64,000 nt of DNA from Isoetes taiwanensis (GCA_021234155.1 JAJEKV010000216.1:746001-810000); one strand, 5' to 3'; numbered from the stretch's first letter, positions 49,012 through 60,548 are shown. Notes: generated by a model from the letters alone, not told the origin. Translations and numbers: made by a program.

Positions 49012-49600
49012 AATAATTCATGTTATAATTGGCGTTTCAGTTAAGTTTGAAGACATTGTTTTAAGGTTGAGATTTGCTTAACCTATGCAAGTGATGGTGG
49101 TTTAGTTCGAAAGGGGTTTTGAGCCATTAAACCATAAGGTTAATGAAGGAGCATATTTTATATGGTAATGACACCTAATATGGGTCGAAGGGGGAAAACT
49201 GGTTCAAACTTTCCTCTTTGGGTTTCACCGGATAAGCCAAGCTCGATCCGGCGCCTTTAGGCGGCCGGATCCCGGCTATAACATAAAGAAGATGTATTAA
49301 ATTTATTATCGATATATTGCGGTGGAATGCAAGGTGCGGATGGATGATTCAACCTAAGGCTTGGGCTGTCGGATGCAGGTCAACCAAGCTACAGTAGCTT
49401 GGTCAATACCAATGCTACGTTGACTTTATCAGAAAGCAATTATAAGGTTTGATAAACCATTGTTTACATTGTGAAGAACCATTGTGTAAGTTGTTGAAGA
49501 CAAACTAAAGTAAGAAAATTGCTAGAGTTCTTGCTTGTTTCTATTCAATTTTATCTTTGAATAGATTATCTACTAGAATCATTGTGTTTAAAATTCTTCA
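49006..49600 (+). repeat. 3' LTR of copia 1
   Basis: 595 bp, TG...CA. Longer than the 5' LTR by a block near 49140-49202 that includes ATGACACCTAATATGGGTCG. Confidence 0.93.
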
Positions 49601-49605
49601 AAAAT
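49601..49605. repeat. target-site duplication of copia 1, right
   Basis: AAAAT, matching 44163-44167. Confidence 0.9.
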
Positions 49606-49962
49606 GTCCACCTCTATCTCGAACTCCACACCGAGAGGATAGATTCTTTCTCTGTGTTTAATACCGACAAGAGCACACTAGGTCAGCTCACCGCTTTCGG
49701 TCGTCACCACCATAGGATGTTGAGGCCTTCACGATTTGCAATCCAAGCCGCTCAGAATTATCATGACTATCACTTTCGCCACTAGCTTCACGTGAACTGG
49801 ATGGGGGAGTGGCTAGAGGGGATCGCTTAGAGGATGATTGTTCAATGAGGTCCTTCTGCGGACGTTATTCTGGTTTCATTGGCTCAGCATCTTCGGAGTA
49901 GTCTTCCTCTTGAGCACTACTATCGTGGAACCGACAAGACCTCTTCATTCCACCGAAAGCAA
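49606..49962 (-). pseudogene. coding-like minus-strand segment interrupted by copia 1
   Basis: A minus-strand frame from about 49962 reads with one stop through an acidic stretch (SSAQEEDYSEDAEPM) and a Ser-rich stretch (QKDLIEQSSSKRSPLATPPS, then EASGESDSHDNSERLGLQIV) to a stop near 49690. In another frame, closer to the copia, HRERIYPLGVEFEIEVDI continues across the empty site into 44167-44090. Composition is that of a real protein, perhaps a gag or nuclear protein, but no family is recognised. Confidence 0.4.
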
Positions 49963-51059
49963 TAGCAATAGATTAAGTGTACTCCACGCCTCCCTAATCG
50001 GGCATCTTTTTTCATGTCCAACAAGGATTTTTATCCTGTTCAGTGATAATGGCTTGTTGTACAACAGATGTTCTTAGACACCTAAGCAAAGTTGAAAAAG
50101 CCTTGCGAGTCTCTAGCACTTCAAGCGATCGAATGATGAGACTTGTTGTCCATGTTGTTGGGCCGCATAGCTTAATATTGTTTTTTCCCTAATTTCCTTC
50201 ATTTTAGCATTAAATCTTCAAGTAGATGATGGCAAGAAAGTTCTTTAAGGAGATTGATAAGGGGATTACAAATGTATAATGACTTGCTATTTGCTATGTT
50301 TGTATTTATGTTTTGCAGTTTCTACCCTCTGTTCCTAGGAGCCTCTGAATTCCAGCTGGATCTTTCTATTGAGCCCAAGGCATTAGATTACCATGTACCC
50401 CTATATCATATTTCTTCCATCTGACCTCGTCCCCTTTGCTAAGGTAACCTTCAATATGCACTCTAATTGTCTAAATTTTAATAATGGCTTTTATCACTTG
50501 AATTTGGAATTATCATGGTTTTGACTACATCATTGATGACATGTTTTAATATCCTCTTCATTTGGAAGTTCTATGGGCAAGAAGGCTGATCCAAGTGCAT
50601 GTACAGATACATATGCTAATCAGAAACAAACTGTGGATGTAGCCCATTCCATAGTAGTGAATTCTGGACGTGTTGCAAATGGCATTATTGGAGGGATATT
50701 TACTGAGTTATATATTCTTCCGTCACCAAAGAATAAAACAGTCGGTGTACAAGCAAGAATAAAAATTACAGTTATACGAGTCATATATGTTAGCATTATA
50801 ATATATGGAATAAGGATTCTTAATTTCTCTTGTTTAATTTTGGCTTTTCTGGCGAGTGGCAAACCCTTTTTGGTTTTTTATTTTTCCTGAGATGGCGTTT
50901 TCTTTTGGTGCAATTTTGGTGAGAGATCTTGACAATACTTGGGCGATGCAAGAAGCAAGAGGATGGCGCATAAAGAGAACACGATACTGTATTGAATGAA
51001 TGAATAAACCAAATACAAAAAATAGATCAGTATTTCTGGCAACAATGAAACTGAAATAA
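49963..51059. other. anonymous sequence between the two copia elements
   Basis: A 105-codon plus frame (50573-50890) begins with ATG and has some protein-like character (TVDVAHSIVVNSGRVANGII), then turns hydrophobic. No family recognised. The last part (about 50890-51060) may include LTR remains of copia 2. Confidence 0.3.
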
Positions 51060-53332
51060 ACAGCTAGTTTCCACGTGGCAATGAATCATCTCTACGAGTG
51101 ATGTCAGAGCTTGTAACTTCTAACACGCTGCCCACAAGCCGGCCGCACTAGAAATTCCAAGGGCATTTCGATGATGCTGGAACAACTCTTTGGGCAATGC
51201 TTTGGTGAAGGTATTTGCTAACATCTCTTTGGTTGGTAAGTCTTGGAGCTGAATAAGACGTTATTCAATCCGCTGGCACATATAGTGGTAATGAACTGGG
51301 ATGTGATTGGTACGGGAACAATGAGCAGGAGTTTGGGCCACGTTGATGGCGTTTTGATTATCAATATGAACAAAAAGTGGCAGTTGAGAAGGAACATTGG
51401 CAAATTGGAGGAGTTGAGTATAGGAGACTAAGTCTCGGCTCCATAAGAAAGAGCTAAGTATTCAGCTCCAGCTGATGAACGTGCAATAGTGGCTTGTTTT
51501 TAGAGATCCAACCAATAAGACCTTCATGGAAAAAAAAAAAAAGGAACAACCAGTAATAGAGCCGCTGGAGGCATTGGTACCATGGCTAGCATCAACCATA
51601 AGAGTTAAATCAGGGAATTGAGAAGGAGAATATGTAATTCCATAATCAGGAGTCCCTTTCAAGTAGCGGAGGATGCGCTTGCCCAGGGCTCAATGATGTG
51701 TAGTGAAGCAATCATTAAATTGGCTGAGGGAGATAACATGAAAACAAATATCAGGGCAGCTGCAAATTATAAGGTATATAAGAGAACCAATGAGAGAGCG
51801 GTAAGCTAAATCTGCTGATAGAAGAGAAGATGGTGCTTGATCAAATAAATGAAGATTAACTTCCATGGGAGTGTCAACTGGGTGTGAGTCCTGCATGCCA
51901 AAACATTGGAGGATTTCAGAAGTGAATAATTGCTGTTTTATATGAAGGGAACATACAGATCTATCTCAGGTGATACGAAGGCCTAAAAAGAAAACCACAC
52001 CTCCCATGAATTTCATGGAGAAGTGCTGAGATGAACGGGCTTGAATAAGATGAAGGGAGGAGCGATCATTACCAATGAGCAGCATGTCATCGGCATAGAG
52101 GAGAATAAGAATGATAATGGAAGACTCCTGCTTTATATAAACAGTGGGATCGATGGGTGATGCAGGAAGTTCATGTGTTGGAGCACGCCATCAAATTTCT
52201 GAAATCAGTTGCCTGAGGCTTGTTTAAGTCCATCGATGGCCTTCTGAAGACGAGAAACATGATGTAGAAACTGAGGATCAACAAAGCCAGGTGGTTGACG
52301 CATATAAATCTCTTCACTAATATCACCATGGAGGAATGCAGTTTGAACATCGTGTTGTAAAATCTCCCAATCTTGTTGAGCAGCAACAGCTAGCAATGTG
52401 CGTAGATGTGTCATGTGAATGACGGAGAATACATCTCATCATACCCTTGACCATGTACCTGCGAAAATCCCCCGAGTCACAAGGCGGGTTTTGTACCTGT
52501 CTAAAGATCTATCTGTAATGTACTTTTTATTGAAAATCCACTTTGAATCGACAACATTCTTGTTGGAATAGAGAGGAACAAGATCCCAAACGGAATTTTT
52601 ATGCATAGACTGGAGCTCAGTGAGGTCAGCATTGCGCCAATGAGGACTGTTAGCTGAGTTGCAGGCCTAATGGATAGTAACAGGAAATGTAATGGTAGCC
52701 AAACATACCCATTTAAGCAAACTAGTTTTTGCAGACTCAAGAAGATGTCTACTTGGAGTGCGCATGTGATCGAAGCATCTTAGAGAGAGGCCAACGTTTG
52801 AAACAGGGGCACCGGGGCATCAATGGATGGATCTGAAACAGGAACATTTGGAGCAGCAATAGAAGGTATTGCAGGAGGTGATGGGGTGACATAAGGCGAG
52901 CAGCTTCTGCATCAAGCAAGGGATTAGGTGGATCTTAAACAAGAGTATCCCATCAAGCAAGGAATTAGGTGGACCTTAAACAAGAGTATCCCAATCAATG
53001 AAACCAACATCTTCTGGTGTCATTGGAGAATCTGTTCTGGTGCCATTGCATTGGAGAATCTGGATTCTGGAATTCATCGAACTTGACATCAGTAGAAATG
53101 AAAATCTTATTGGATATTGGATCCAAACATTTGTACCCTTTGTGGTTTGAAAAGTAACCCACAAAACGACATCTGATACTCTTAGCTGCAAATATGGTTT
53201 GGAGATCTTTTGGCACATAAACATAAACGATGCAACCAAACACAGGAAGGTGGGAGATATCTGGTTTGGTACCAAACCATGCCTCGTGTGGAGTGGAGTC
53301 TGCAACTGTGGGCAAAAAATTTTGGAAGGAGT

Positions 53333-53383
53333 AATTTGAGTGAGCTTAAAATTTCCTGTGGAAATTTTATGCTCACTCAAATT
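53333..53383. repeat. 24-bp snap-back hairpin
   Basis: AATTTGAGTGAGCTTAAAAT.. (53333-53356) and its inverted copy (53360-53383) with one mismatch and a 3-base loop TGT. It lies exactly at the point where copia 2 integrase is interrupted, so part of the coding strand has been copied back in inverse orientation. Confidence 0.9.
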
Positions 53384-53389
53384 CTCCAA

Positions 53390-53887
53390 CGAAATTTTAA
53401 CCAGCATCAAATTTTGAAGGGATCTTGGCTGTTCTTGAAGAAATCTTGATATCTGCAGCAGTCTTTCCTGTAAGTTTGCTTTCTAAAGTTTGTCATTGAA
53501 TTTTTCTGCCAGTCATTAGCAGCAGAGCATTCTTAGTGATGGCGGACCACCGGAATGCCAACATGAGTCGCTTGCTGGGCTTTCAGGGCCAAATCGACCC
53601 TTCTAGGCTTGATTCCAGGTATATTTCAAAGCCAAATCGGCCCTTCCAGACTTGATTCCGGATAGATCTGTTGCTTTTGGACTTAAGCATGGAAGAAAAG
53701 GTACACAGGGCTGCCAGATTCAAGGCCAAATTCAAGGCGGATGGGCGTTGGGAAGAAACAGAGTATGGAGCGGCGGAAACAGAGTGGAGGCGGCGCCGCC
53801 CAAAAAATAGACAGAACTTCAACAGGGTTTTTCGCTTTGTAAAAAGCTGTCAAATAATGGCGAAATTTGATGATGGTTAAAATTTCG
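53390..53887. mobile_element. insertion bounded by 27-bp inverted repeats
   Basis: CGAAATTTTAACCAGCATCA.. (53390-53416) faces ..TGATGGTTAAAATTTCG (53861-53887) with two mismatches. About 440 bp lie between, including a direct duplication of CAAATCG-CCCTTC-AG-CTTGATTCC-GG at about 53590-53667 and a short plus-strand frame from ATGGCGGACCACCGG (53538). It may be a foldback element or the product of a template-switching rearrangement; the outer repeat is itself copia 2 integrase sequence, favouring the second. Confidence 0.6.
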
Positions 53888-53915
53888 GGTATGAAGAATT
53901 GCGGCAATAGCTTCT

Positions 53916-53989
53916 TCCCAAAACCGTTTAGTAAAGCTTGAACAAGCCAGCGTCCCAAAACCGTTTAGTAAAGCTTGAACAAGCCAGCG
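53916..53989. repeat. perfect 37-bp tandem duplication
   Basis: TCCCAAAACCGTTTAGTAAA.. (53916-53952) repeated without change at 53953-53989, inside the copia 2 integrase frame, where it disrupts the reading frame. Confidence 0.95.
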
Positions 53990-55050
53990 TTTTGCAGCTT
54001 CACAAAGAGTCTGATTCTTCCACTCAGCAACCCTGTTCTGTTGAGGAGAATCACGACATGTTAATTGTCGATGAATACCATCAGTGGAACAGATTTCTTG
54101 GAACAAGGATCTCAAATACTCGCCACTGTCACATTTAAGGGTTTGACTTGGACTTGAACCCACTACCTCTGGAGTGGTTAATCGTCACAGCCACCACCAT
54201 CTGTACATAGACATTTGATCTTCTTGCCTGACTGATTTTTTTGTAGAAGCCTTATATAAAAGAAAAGCATCAAGTATCTGACTTTTCTTTTTTAAGAAAT
54301 AAACATGGACCCCGCGGCTGAAGTCATCAACAAAAGAAACATAGTAAGAATTGCTGGCTCTGCTGTTAAGCTCCATGGGATCACATAAGTCTAAATGGAC
54401 CAAAGCAAGAATCTTAAGTAACCACCTACCGCTGTGAATGACCTTCTAGAATGCTTGCTAAGCATGCAAGCATGGCATAATGAAAGATTGCCATATAGCT
54501 GATCTATGCCAGTGGCCAGTTTTTCTTGAACAAGATACTTGTGACTCTTGAGATGAAATGAGCAAGATGCCGGTGCCATAATTCAACTAGAGGAAGAACC
54601 TTTGTGAGATGCAGCTCATGAGGAAGATGAGGAGGATGCAGAATTCATATAGATTTCCTTGGATGTAACCAAAGGCAAGAGGAATGGCTGAAATCTAAGC
54701 ATCTTGAGGAAAAACAAAAGAGGACCTCTTGGCGCTGATGAGGCTAGCATCTACAATTTGGGCTACTCTGTGTAGAAGATTCTTATGTAATTTAAGGACT
54801 AGCAAAGCATTAGAAATAGCAGTCACTTGTCAAGAAGACAGAGGAAATTAAAAAATACCTTTGGCTTAAACATGTATCTCACAATTGGAACCAAGTTTAA
54901 CCCTGCCACAGCAAGGATTAGACTGGTACAAAAGAGAAGGAAAATTCATTATGACTGAAGTGCATGCGGAATCAATGGTCAAAATAGCATCTTGAGAATA
55001 TTTTGTGATCATATTTTCAGACATGCGGGCTTCTTCACTGTGGGCCAAAT

Positions 55051-56012
55051 GATTCCAAATATTGTCTTGCTAAGCTTGCACTGATGCGTCTACCTTGAAA
55101 TCTTGAGTTTAAGGCTAATGACATTGTCGCTACATTTGACATTCTAATGTGGCCATCTGTAATTCTATGCTTTGGAGAGCGGGTCCAACATGTGACCTCG
55201 TATGTTGAGAGTTGCTTCCTTTACTATCACTATGGTCATTATACGTGAAATTAGTCTTCCTTTTAGATCCAAGTGTTGATCCACCATTTTATCTAGGTGC
55301 CTAATTATCTTGAGCATAATATAAAGATCTTCGAACATTGTCAGAATCTTCTTCCCATCTTTCATGAAAAAGCTCCTTTCTTAAAGCTCCTTCGTAAAAA
55401 ATCTTGAATGCTTCCACTGTTGCATGCTTCCCGTAAATAAGGCAATAAAGCTCCTAACAAATCTTCCTTACGTCCCGCATATTGAAAAGGATGCAAGACA
55501 ACATGTTTTGGATTTCGAAATGATTTTCTATGATCATCATCAACCATGATAGTGTTATGCACACTATACTCTGGATATCATCTCCATATCTTGTTAAGAT
55601 CTTTGATAAGAAACATCATCTTATGAAAGAGGTAATCATACCCTAACTTCGTGCATTTCCTTTGACACCATAAGAATTTGGAAACTCTATCATTGGGCAC
55701 AATCTTCTCCAAACAAGTCAATAAACTTGTCTCTGACATTGTTGTCCAAATTGCAACCTCTCGCGAAACTTAAAAGATGCTCAATAAAAGCAAGACAGTT
55801 CAGCCTGTCTATGATTTCATGTTATTATCTTCCTTACGAGCACATTTTGCCCCATTCATATCAAGAATAATCAGATTCCTCGAGACCTCTTGAAATGGTG
55901 GTGTTGCTTGTACAACTTCAATATCTATTACCAAATTCTAGAATGGGGCTCGCATGAAAACCACAAAAAACCTCCTGATAGATAGGCTTCTCATTCATCT
56001 CAGCAGATTTTC
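55051..56012 (-). other. region upstream of copia 2, possible gag remnants
   Basis: Minus frames at 55165-55365 and 55362-55562, plus further coding-like sequence to about 55900, precede the copia 2 protease and may be decayed gag or another element. No zinc knuckle or LTR was recognised. Confidence 0.3.
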
Positions 56013-56655
56013 TACAATGGTGGATAGTGGGTAGCCGCACACATGCGAACTACCCACGAAAAAATAAAGGGAATGTCCAATTATATAATTTGGACCCCAT
56101 AAAATACAATGCTAGTAGATGTTTGGCTTGTGTACCTGCCGAAAGCTTATCACCCGGATTAAAACCCAGCCCTTTGGGGTTTTCGAGGAAAACCCTAGTG
56201 ATAAGCCTTGAGCAAGGGGCTTGGACAAACGTAAGGCTGAGAATTCGCTCCCAAAACCCACGAATAGAGAAGCCGAAGCTGCTTCCGCTCGCCAACCTGT
56301 ACCTGCACATCACCAACACTAGAAAAAATGTGACAAAACAAACCTCCCAAAGTGGAGGGGCTGGTCACGCGTGCCACCCGACAATAAAACAAAAACCTCT
56401 TCAAATAGAGGGGCTGGTCACGCGTGCCAGGGCAACAAATACATTAAACAAAGAAGGGGAGGTGGGTGGGTTCAAAGAAAAGAGAATAAGGTACTGCTGA
56501 GAGAGAAGAGGAAGCGCCGATGAGACGTTGATGAAGAATCTCGCCTAAAATAGCGATCTCCCAACCAGAGAAGGCATGCGCCGCGTGCATGCATGCAAGA
56601 CATGCATGCTCGCCCCATTCTAGAATTTCGATCCGATGGCTCGGATCGATGGGAT
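56013..56655 (-). mobile_element. short relative of the DIRS-like element terminus (solo-like)
   Basis: About 640 bp with the same framework as 8509-9516: TACAATGGT border, hairpin GTGGGTAG...CTACCCAC (56027-56057), folded block CTTATCAC...GTGATAAG (56146-56205) enclosing AAAACCC-AGCCCTTTG-GGGTTTT and CGAGGAAAACCCTA, AGCGCCGAT, and a terminal hairpin CGATCCGA-TGGC-TCGGATCG (56629-56648). It lacks all coding sequence. It could be a recombination product between A1 and A2 of a full element, or a non-autonomous derivative. The TATA word of A1/A2 is not kept. Confidence 0.65.
56341..56428. repeat. 35-bp direct duplication, period 53 bp
   Basis: AACCTCCCAAAGTGGAGGGG and AACCTCTTCAAATAGAGGGG open the two units; both continue CTGGTCACGCGTGCC. 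Each unit contains a small CCTC...GAGG inverted pair. Confidence 0.9.
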
Positions 56656-57640
56656 TAAGAGTTAATTAGTTCATTAAACAAAAACTATATAATAATAAAA
56701 AAAGGTGTCACATTCCTTCCATTCGAATGGCGAGAAATCTACAAAACTTATTTAAGCATGATAGAGTTTATGAACATTGGATATAACAACATTTGAAAAT
56801 TGTAATGTCTCTTTAATTCTTCATTCATCTATCATCATATTCCTAAGCATGCAAAAAACAATCGGTCAAAACATCGAACATATGTTCGAAGTGATACATC
56901 ATGCTTCACCTAAATCAAGGCTCAAGTATGAACCATATCCATCAAGTGAAAATCATCTAACATTTGTTTAACCTCATAATAAGTTGTAGAGCATGAGCTT
57001 GAAAAGGAATTGCATTTGTCTTGTGAGTATGGAAAAGATTTTCACCGCATTTTTGTTTTCTTCCCCTCGAGCTTACTTTGGGGAGTGCAAAACTTCCTCT
57101 TGTAATTGTATGTCATGCTCTTCCTCTTGTGGAAGCTTTGGGGAGCACAAATCTTCCCTTGCAATTGTATCTCATGCTTTTCTTTGTCAGTATGTTCTAC
57201 GGCTTGGTTTCCAGCTTTTAGCATGGCTTCTTCCTTCTCTTCCTCATGGAGTACTTCTAATTCAATGTTTTGGTCTCCAAAATTTCCCTTTTCTACACCA
57301 TGTGCATTTGCATCCTCATCCATATCTTCAATGTTCTGTACTTGTTCTTTTTCCTCTTCCTCTTCCTCTTCATCTACATCTTCATCTTCCTGACCAAGAG
57401 AGTCATGATCAGAGTGATCTTTTGGAGATGGTGTAGAAAGAACTTGTTGTGCAAAGGAAAATCAGTAGATGTAGATCCTAGTTCTTGGACTACATTTAGT
57501 ACACCAGAATCTACATACTTTTTTTTTTTCAAAATATGAAATAAAGGCAATTTTGAAAATCCAGATATAATAGCTTCATTGCAGTCTTCTGAATAGAATT
57601 ATCTGTCAAGCCAATTGTTTGTCTACCCAGATGCAGTGCT
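56656..57640. other. anonymous sequence with an acidic minus-strand frame
   Basis: A minus frame (57042-57323, extending upstream through a GAA/GAT-rich tract to about 57410) encodes an acidic Glu/Asp-rich then Lys-rich peptide. It shows low complexity and no known domain. It might be an exon of an unidentified gene, or merely a purine-rich repeat. Confidence 0.3.
57076..57192. repeat. 60-bp tandem duplication
   Basis: CTTTGGGGAGTGCAAAACTT (57076) and CTTTGGGGAGCACAAATCTT (57136) open two units that continue CC..TTG.AATTGTAT.TCATGCT.TTC. Confidence 0.85.
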
Positions 57641-57689
57641 TCCCGAGCAACATTGCCTCCACAATTAACCTCCACAACAACATGAATAA

Positions 57690-59570
57690 ATATAAGCGTC
57701 CTTATCATTTTATAAAGAGGAAGAATGCCAAATCAATGGTAAAAGAAGTCAAGAACGACTCTTGTGATATGGAGAATATTGCTAACGTGGCATCTATTGA
57801 TTGTTATCCAGACCATTGATGCCAATATGCTGATAGGAAAAAAAAAATTTATTGCATGAACTAAGTATCATTCTTTAAAATTTGAAGACCAAACAACTTT
57901 CACGTATGATCGTTTGGCAGCAAATGTGAAAGGCGAAGATGGAAAATACAAGGGCATGTTATCGGATGGAAGGATGGTATACAATGGCAAGGATTTGTTA
58001 AGCCACTTTTTATAATAGGAGAAACAAGTGGTTTAACGGAGCAAAAAAAGGGCATGCATGGAAACAAACGTAATGTGATGTACAGACAGGATGGAGGCTG
58101 CAAAGATGGCAATTACACAATTGGTAGATGTTACGCCTAATCAAATGCCATATCGAAATAGAATTACGTGATGGAGAAAGAGATTATCAAAAGGTGATGT
58201 GGACCGACTTACAATATGAAGGCCATGTTAAAGAAAGTGAATGGATCTCTAAGCATGCATGCAAGGGCTACCTCACATTTCTCAATCTAGTTTTAATCGA
58301 GTGTGGAATAAGGATTTTAATGATGTCCTTATTTCAAGAGAAAACAACAGCTTCTCAAAATGTGAAACATGTACAGATTTGAAGAACAATTGGATAGCAC
58401 AAAAAATCTACAAGAGAGGGAGATACTTCTTGATAAAATTGACAGATACAACATGGAGCAAAAGAGTTGTCGTAATGTTTACTATTGGTGGAGATATTTG
58501 TCTTTTGGTAGTCCACAAGAATATCTGCGTTTGATCCATGATAAAATGGATCAAAAGAAGACATGCATTCCTAGACTAAGACCAAATCCAAACATTACAA
58601 AGAATGCTATGCAATTGCCTATGGCTTTAACATGAATTCTTACTCATGGGCATGGCCCTTCTTCTTATGACCATTTTGCCACATGGAATTGGTCATTTGA
58701 CCCAAACTTTACAATAGGTTCTATTGCAAAATGTTTGCGGTGTTTAGAGGGGTTTTAATGACGGAGATAGACTCGAGGGGATTTGATTCCAACTTTTACC
58801 TCAAAGAACACAACCCCTTCATAAAGCCGTTGTTGACAAGAACGGATGGTAAGCAATTAGCAAGAGAAGAACATGGCGATTTAAAGCCCCCCGCCAAAAG
58901 TTCTACTTTTTTACGGGTTGGCAATTGTGTCTCCGAGAATAAAAATAGATATGGCTTGGCATATTTGGCTTGTTAGTAGCAAGGGGACATTTCAAAGAAA
59001 TATTGATGGCATTTCTTATGGTTGGGTATACACACGAAGTTATTGATGCTTTTTTTAGCAGAGTTGGAGAAAGCTTAAGAATGCGACATGCTCACACTTT
59101 ACCTCAATTTTGAAGTGTCCGAAAAGATGTGTATCCGCTAACAATATTCCATATCTCGCACAAGAAGTTTCTTGACTTTAAGAAATTTGTGGATGGCTAT
59201 ATAGAAGATGGATGTAATAAGTTGGTAGGGCATACCAAGCCATTACACTTTTGATTTTATCTAGACGATAAAGGAGCTCCAAAAATGCAGTATAAGGTGC
59301 ACCCTAAGGGGCATTATGGGAACCCGAAGCCGGTGTTGAACTATTTAAAAAAAAATGGTGATGTACAATTGTTGCCCGAAGGTGAACCGGAGTCGATTGC
59401 CACTTATTGAACTGAGAGAGAGGAGGAAAATATTATATCGGGCATTTCAAAATATATAGATTTTTGGAAAATAGGCTTGGAACGTCGTTATGGACAATCT
59501 TCCAATTATCATGAGGTAGTGAGACCAATTATTGCATATTGGAAAGATGTTGTAAAAGAGATATATTGTA
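57690..59570 (+). pseudogene. transposase-like relic, DUF7869-type family
   Basis: Plus-strand peptides occur in the order seen in large uncharacterised proteins (I believe named DUF7869 in Pfam/NCBI) frequent in seed-free plants and protists. There is ISQSSFNRVWNKDF with NSFSKCETCTDL (58280-58380), then YLRLIHDKMDQKKTCIPR (about 58522-58575). LT-x-ILTHGHGP...DPNFTIGSI follows (58625-58725, with a TGA where Gly is expected), then FLMVGYTHEVIDAFFSRVGE (59012-59071). A Lys/Pro-rich C-terminus with YLDDKGAPKMQYKVHPKGHY runs to about 59410. Acidic residues in the HDKMD and GxTHExID segments are placed as in RNase H-fold transposases (inference). At least four frame changes and four stops make it non-functional. 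Confidence 0.65.
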
Positions 59571-60451
59571 AAAGATGTCGTTTTTCGACGACGACCAATC
59601 GTTGCTCGTCGACGCCTCGACGTCGTTGAAGGACGCTATCCCTTGTAGTGATAGACGATAAACTGCTTTAAAGCTTCAAGAGTTAAACCTCATCTGCAAA
59701 TGCCCTACACAATTAGAGAGGAAAGATCACCCCAGTCGTCAACTCGTCCATTGTCCACAAACCATTGCAACTTATGCTTACGTAGTAACGTATAAACAAA
59801 ATTCATGCGATTACATGAAATTTTCTAAAGCATAATAATCTATTTATCTTTGACCAGGTTGCCTAGCCCGACTTTGTTTTTTAGAAAAACATAGGAATAT
59901 AATAGAATAGATTTTTTAATATTCATGAAGACCAATATGCCATAGGGAGTATTAACATGGAAAATATTGTTGTCCATATATGTTATTTTCTTAGTCATTG
60001 CTTATGGATAAAATACCGACTCACGCGAAGTGAGACATCCAAAACCTAAACCTGGGAGTGGGACAAATTGTGGACAATCAATAAGAAGATTATTGGTCTT
60101 GTTTGTGCAAGGCAGGGAGAGTTATTGTGGCTTTAAAAGATGGTCCAAACGTGCCCTATTCTCGTTATTCCTCATCATATAATGTATGATGGTGCATGAC
60201 AAGAAGTGTACAACTTTTACGAAACTCCCCCAAGATGTTAAAAACTTACTCAAGATGCAAGTCCAATGCTTGTAAAGTCTTGCATTAGGGATATGACGAA
60301 TCAGTACGTATTTGTGAGATTATTCTAGAACATATATAAGTATTTTGTGTGTTACTTTTGGATTCAATTTTCTGGTGTGGGGTTTTCACCAAAGAAACAT
60401 TTCTTTTTGCCATGAGATCTACCCTATTTGCTAGGAGGAGCAATGAGCAAA

Positions 60452-60548
60452 GCAAAGCTCGAACAGATGCAAAGAACAAAATAAGAATTGAATTGAATCA
60501 AAGCAAAGCCCGAACGAAAGCAAAGAATAAATTAACAATTGAATTGAA
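60452..60548. repeat. 51-bp tandem duplication
   Basis: GCAAAGCTCGAACAGATGCA (60452) and GCAAAGCCCGAACGAAAGCA (60503) open units that both end in AATTGAATTGAAT. Confidence 0.88.

Larger units (their letters stand above)
44168..49600 (+). mobile_element. Ty1/copia LTR retrotransposon, structurally complete
   Basis: 5433 bp: LTR, primer site, gag, protease, integrase, RT, RNase H, polypurine tract, LTR, flanked by AAAAT on both sides. The order integrase before RT defines copia. LTRs begin TGTTAG and end TTCA. They are nearly identical except for a block of about 63 bp missing from the left one, so insertion is recent, yet the coding region has frameshifts and stops. Either a non-autonomous master was copied or part of the damage is sequence error. 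Confidence 0.95.
51462..55048 (-). pseudogene. copia 2 gag-pol remnants
   Basis: Read on the minus strand: protease-like IDSACTS and VKLGS (about 54985-54870); GAG-pre-integrase LCHACMLSKHSRRSF (about 54490-54430); integrase HLDLCDP, FVDDFSR (about 54400-54310) and SPQQNRVAEWKNQ (about 54050), where the Glu is kept. After the insertion come PTVADSTPHEAWFG and GYKCLDP (53315-53100). RT follows with a DSKWIF-like stretch (about 52560), QTAFLHGDISEEIYMRQPPGF (about 52350-52280) and YADDM (about 52087-52103). Then come YRSLIGSLIYL and SQF (about 51810-51720) and the start of RNase H (51660-51560). No fully open frame remains. Confidence 0.88.
51060..55050 (-). mobile_element. older Ty1/copia element, degenerate and interrupted
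   Basis: Minus-strand copia domains occur in the right order from 55.05 kb down to 51.4 kb. No LTR pair could be paired by eye, so the limits are those of recognisable coding sequence plus a short margin. It carries more stops than copia 1 and belongs to a different lineage (YADD, not YVDD). It is split in integrase by the insertion at 53390-53887 and disrupted by tandem duplications. Confidence 0.85.

Noticed and set aside
57106-57536. Plus-strand Ser-rich and hydrophobic open frames
   Set aside because: They are translations of a TCT/TTC-rich tract antisense to a Glu/Asp-rich frame; low complexity only.
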